NCBI GenBank assembly: GCA_027296205.1
Contig: JAPUJM010000170.1
Span: 1 to 8,683 of the forward strand
Length of the DNA stretch: 8,683 nucleotides
Direction: 5' to 3'
Source: Actinomycetota bacterium
GTDB lineage: Bacteria; Actinomycetota; Acidimicrobiia; Spongiisociales; ZC4RG35
The translations under genes were made by a program, and so were the position numbers. The notes under the pieces were generated by a model. The model saw only the letters and a list, made by a program, of their open reading frames with translations. It was not told where the DNA came from and searched no databases. Below, piece after piece: positions 6,243-8,683 of the stretch (position 1 is its first letter; every line of letters begins with the position of its first letter).

Positions 6243-8276
6243 GATCAACACAAACACGAATAGGACTACCAGGATCAATGCGCCCGCCACAAAGGCAGCC
6301 GCGTACTGCTGCACCCGACCGGATTGCCACTTACGGACAACCGACCCGACACCGTCGGTCGCTGCCGACAAACCGTTGAACACACGATCGACTCCACGCT
6401 GGTCGAGGGTGTCGTAGACAAACACGCCGAGAATCTTCACCAGACCGCCGACACCATTGACGATGGCATCGATGACATAGGTGTTGGTCCAGTCGACAAA
6501 ACGAGCAAGCGGACCTTTGATCACCGCCACCATTCCGAGGGCGAGGTCGTCGATGTAGTACTTCCTTCGCAGCAGCGGGAAAAGAACCGGAATCTCGAAG
6601 GAATCACGTTCCAGTTGGGTCTCTGCGTCCGGGTAATAGATGAGCCAGCCGATCAACGCTCCCAGAATCGCCGCCCCCAACCCGATGCCGGCAAGACCGA
6701 AGTTGATCGCCTCGGCATGGGGATCCCCCATGGGCACCAGGCGAACCGCCAGCCACTCGGTGAAATTGCTGAGTCGCGGCAGAGAGAGGCCGGGAATATT
6801 GAGGAATCCGGCGAAGGCGGCGGGCACCGCCAGCAAGACCAGGGGAACAGTGAGGATCCTGGGTGATTCGTGTGGCTCACCATCACCCTTGTAGGTCCCG
6901 AAGAAGGTCAGGAACGTGGCCCTCGCCATGTAGAAGGCGGTGACGAACGCGCCGGCGATGGAGATCCAAAGGACCACGTCGAGGCCCTGCTCCCCCATCG
7001 TGGCGAGGATCTCGTCCTTGGACCAAAAACCCGACAGACCGATGCCGGATAGGGCCAGAGCACCAACGACCCACGTCCAGAAGGTGGTGGGCATGAACCT
7101 CCGCAGCCCACCCATGTCACTCATGTCGTTGGAGTGAACCGAGTGGATGACCGAGCCGGCGCACAGGAACAGCAGAGCCTTGAAAGAGGCATGGGTGAAC
7201 AGGTGAAACATCCCGGCGGTGTACCCCCCGGCGGCAATGGCCGTCATCATGTAACCAAGCTGGCTGACCGTCGAATAGGCGAGGACCTTCTTGATGTCGT
7301 CGGCCACGATCGCAAGCAGGCCCACTCCGAACAACGTGACCGTCCCGATGACGATCATCACGACCCGCACGTTCGAGGCCATGTACTCGAAGAGAGGGAA
7401 CATCCGGGCCATCAGGTAGATCCCCGCCGTGACCATGGTGGCTGCATGCATCAGGGCGGAGACAGGAGTGGGACCGGCCATGGCGTCGGGCAGCCAGATA
7501 TGGAACGGGACCTGGGCGCTCTTGCCCATCGCACCAAAGAAAAAGAGCAAACCACCCACACTGGCCACGGCGGCAAGTTCGGGTGCACCTTCGAAGGCGG
7601 CGAAATCGATGGCTCCGAAGTCCCAACTGCCGATGGAGACACCCACCAGGATGGCGCCAAGGATGAGCCCGACGTCGGCAACCTTGTTGACGAGAAACGC
7701 CTTGTTGCCCGCCTTCACGTTGGCGATGTCCTCCCAGTAGAAGCCGATCAGGAGATACGAGGCCAGACCGACCCCCTCCCACCCGATGATCAGCTGGATC
7801 AGGTTGGGAGCACCGACGAGAACCAGCATCGCCCCGGCAAACAAGGAGAAAGCAGCGAAGAACCAGTCGACCCGGACGTCGCCCTTCATATAGCCGAGGG
7901 CGTAGACGAAGACGATCAGGCCGACAAAGTTGACCAGGAAGAACATCAAGATGGAGAGACCGTCGACGACCCATCCCAACTCGAACACAAGACCACTGCC
8001 GATGCGCCCTATCTCGAATGTGGTCTGGTCGAGAACCCCACCGTTGGCGTTCATCAGGAGCAGGACCGTGGCCCAGACGAGGTTGACGGCCAGAGCGGCT
8101 ACGGCGATCTCACCGCCCTTGTGCCTCAACTTCTTCCCGAACGCCAGGATGAGAAGGAACGCCACAAACGGCAGGATCAGCATGATCCCGGCGGTGTCGG
8201 CCCACCATCCGCCGTCACCGGCGAGGATCTCGCTGTGCTCGCCTTCCTGAGCGATGATGGCTAGGCGGGTCAACAT
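6240..8276 (-). CDS. nuoL: NADH-quinone oxidoreductase subunit L (complex I)
   Basis: A 678-residue membrane subunit, the distal antiporter-like pump with the long C-terminal lateral helix. Proton-path residues are present: Glu167 in IGWEGVGLASYLLIGFY (164-180), Lys252 in GAMGKSAQVPFHIWLPDAM (248-266), Lys366 in THASFKALLFLCAGS (361-375) and Lys420 in GFWSKDEIL (416-424). The KYYIDDLAL block (572-580) marks the start of the C-terminal region, which ends in a final hydrophobic helix (about 658-678). About 30 polar, acidic residues precede the first membrane segment, longer than in many NuoL proteins. In-frame sequence upstream reaches a stop without another usable start, so the ATG at 8274-8276 is the only choice. 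No convincing Shine-Dalgarno sequence precedes it, unlike nuoM and nuoN. Confidence 0.97.
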   Translation of the reverse strand: MLTRLAIIAQEGEHSEILAGDGGWWADTAGIMLILPFVAFLLILAFGKKLRHKGGEIAVAALAVNLVWATVLLLMNANGGVLDQTTFEIGRIGSGLVFELGWVVDGLSILMFFLVNFVGLIVFVYALGYMKGDVRVDWFFAAFSLFAGAMLVLVGAPNLIQLIIGWEGVGLASYLLIGFYWEDIANVKAGNKAFLVNKVADVGLILGAILVGVSIGSWDFGAIDFAAFEGAPELAAVASVGGLLFFFGAMGKSAQVPFHIWLPDAMAGPTPVSALMHAATMVTAGIYLMARMFPLFEYMASNVRVVMIVIGTVTLFGVGLLAIVADDIKKVLAYSTVSQLGYMMTAIAAGGYTAGMFHLFTHASFKALLFLCAGSVIHSVHSNDMSDMGGLRRFMPTTFWTWVVGALALSGIGLSGFWSKDEILATMGEQGLDVVLWISIAGAFVTAFYMARATFLTFFGTYKGDGEPHESPRILTVPLVLLAVPAAFAGFLNIPGLSLPRLSNFTEWLAVRLVPMGDPHAEAINFGLAGIGLGAAILGALIGWLIYYPDAETQLERDSFEIPVLFPLLRRKYYIDDLALGMVAVIKGPLARFVDWTNTYVIDAIVNGVGGLVKILGVFVYDTLDQRGVDRVFNGLSAATDGVGSVVRKWQSGRVQQYAAAFVAGALILVVLFVFVLI

Positions 8277-8287
8277 CTCGAGGACAT
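8270..8287 (-). other. Five-codon upstream ORF overlapping the nuoL start
   Basis: The minus strand reads ATG TCC TCG AGA TGT TGA, ending at bases 5-7 of nuoL (ATG TTG ACC). Ribosomes finishing it would sit on the nuoL start codon. It has no clear ribosome-binding site of its own, so it may be chance. Confidence 0.2.
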
Positions 8288-8412
8288 CTCAGCGGAGCGG
8301 CAGCCCCGGCCGACCGGCGTCTGCTCGCCCGAGGCTGCGAGAGCGCGAACGCCGCCCTCGGTTCGGGGCCAACAGGTCGCCGAGGGCAGAGTCGGCCGGC
8401 AATTCAAGCTGC
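8277..8412 (-). other. nuoK-nuoL spacer with nested inverted repeats (possible structured RNA)
   Basis: In this 136-base gap, CCGGCCGAC (8306-8314) is the exact reverse complement of GTCGGCCGG (8391-8399). Enclosed by it are GCCCTCGG (8354-8361) with CCGAGGGC (8380-8387), and GGCGT (8316-8320) with ACGCC (8349-8353). Inside the last, CTCGC (8324-8328) pairs with GCGAG (8337-8341). The junction gaps are 1, 0 and 3 bases, giving a compact three-way junction in the nuo mRNA. Its end lies 29 bases before the nuoL ATG. GCCGA (8379-8383) can alternatively pair with TCGGC (8392-8396), which would disrupt two of the stems. There is no U-tract. It could be an mRNA-processing or stability element, a translational regulator of nuoL, or chance in GC-rich DNA. 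No family is recognised. Confidence 0.4.
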
Positions 8413-8683
8413 CTACCACCGCATCAGATTCAGGTCGTCGACGTTGGCGGACTTGCGGTTCCTGAAGATCATCAAAACAATGGCCAGTCCGATACCCACC
8501 TCCGCCGCCGCCACCGTGATCACAAAAATGGCGAAGACTTGGCCTATCGCCTCCGGGCTGACCCATATGGACTCGAAGGCGATCAGGTTGATGTTGACCG
8601 CATTGAGCATCAACTCCACCGAGAGCAGGATCAGCACGATGTTGCGCCGCACCAATAGGCCGTAGATGCCAAAGGCAAACAGC
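8413..8683 (-). CDS. nuoK: NADH-quinone oxidoreductase subunit K (complex I), N-terminus cut by window edge
   Basis: The frame is open to the right edge and gives 89 complete codons before the TAG at 8413-8415; NuoK is normally about 100 residues, so only some ten residues are missing. The visible part starts LFAFGIYGLLVRRN and contains SVELMLNAVN with the membrane Glu of the second helix. AAAEVGIGLAIVL carries the second conserved membrane Glu, in the third helix. These two glutamates form part of the proton channel linking the quinone site to NuoN. A TTG at 8653-8655 could be called as a start, but it would delete the end of the first helix and should be rejected. nuoJ is expected just beyond the right edge. 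Confidence 0.95.
   Translation of the reverse strand, partial: LFAFGIYGLLVRRNIVLILLSVELMLNAVNINLIAFESIWVSPEAIGQVFAIFVITVAAAEVGIGLAIVLMIFRNRKSANVDDLNLMRW

Noticed and set aside
7134..8264. 376-codon plus-strand ORF
   Set aside because: Lies fully antisense to nuoL; the product is a hydrophilic, Asp/Gln/His-rich string without domain features, as expected from the reverse complement of a hydrophobic GC-rich gene.
8289..8402. 38-codon TTG-start ORF on the minus strand in the nuoK-nuoL spacer
   Set aside because: Rare start, weak upstream site, Arg/Ser repetitive composition; the region is better described by its inverted repeats.
8653..8655. TTG as the nuoK start
   Set aside because: The frame continues upstream with the conserved end of the first membrane helix, so the true start is beyond the right edge.

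Overview
The window is a high-GC bacterial chromosome segment (roughly 60 % G+C by eye), most likely actinobacterial. The grounds are the nuoK-L-M-N gene order, a LytR-CpsA-Psr (LCP) cell-wall protein with a signal anchor, GTG starts, and promoter-like elements placed for leaderless or nearly leaderless transcripts. The order or genus cannot be read from the sequence. All content looks chromosomal and mostly housekeeping. I see no transposase, phage gene, CRISPR array, tRNA, rRNA or toxin/defence cassette.

Right half (3117-8683, minus strand): the 3' end of a respiratory complex I (NADH:quinone oxidoreductase) operon. It runs nuoK (cut by the right edge), nuoL, nuoM and nuoN. The nuoL-M-N genes encode the three antiporter-like proton-pumping membrane subunits, and NuoK is a small proton-channel subunit. 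The glutamates and lysines expected in the proton path are visible in all of them. nuoL-nuoM and nuoM-nuoN are tightly packed, with ribosome-binding sites built onto the upstream stop codon. The nuoK-nuoL junction is an exception: it has a 136-base gap holding nested inverted repeats that could fold into a compact three-way junction, and nuoL lacks a clear ribosome-binding site.

Middle (1918-3118): a GNAT acetyltransferase of the RimJ/RimL type on the plus strand faces nuoN, with a pair of terminator-like hairpins between them. It is divergent from a Nudix hydrolase of the CoA-pyrophosphatase type on the minus strand. The acetyltransferase promoter (TTGTCA, 16 bases, TATCCT) sits 6 bases before a GTG codon, which argues for a leaderless start 21 bases inside the longest ORF.

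Left (1-1917, minus strand): a 217-base intergenic region with several short inverted repeats, then an LCP-family gene. This is followed after 10 bases by a cytoplasmic sulfite-oxidase-like molybdopterin oxidoreductase cut by the left edge. The last gene has no stop inside the window and is recognised by its Cys-Val-Thr molybdenum-ligand motif and a conserved C-terminal block.

The strongest candidate for something undescribed is the structured nuoK-nuoL spacer. No new multi-gene system is apparent.
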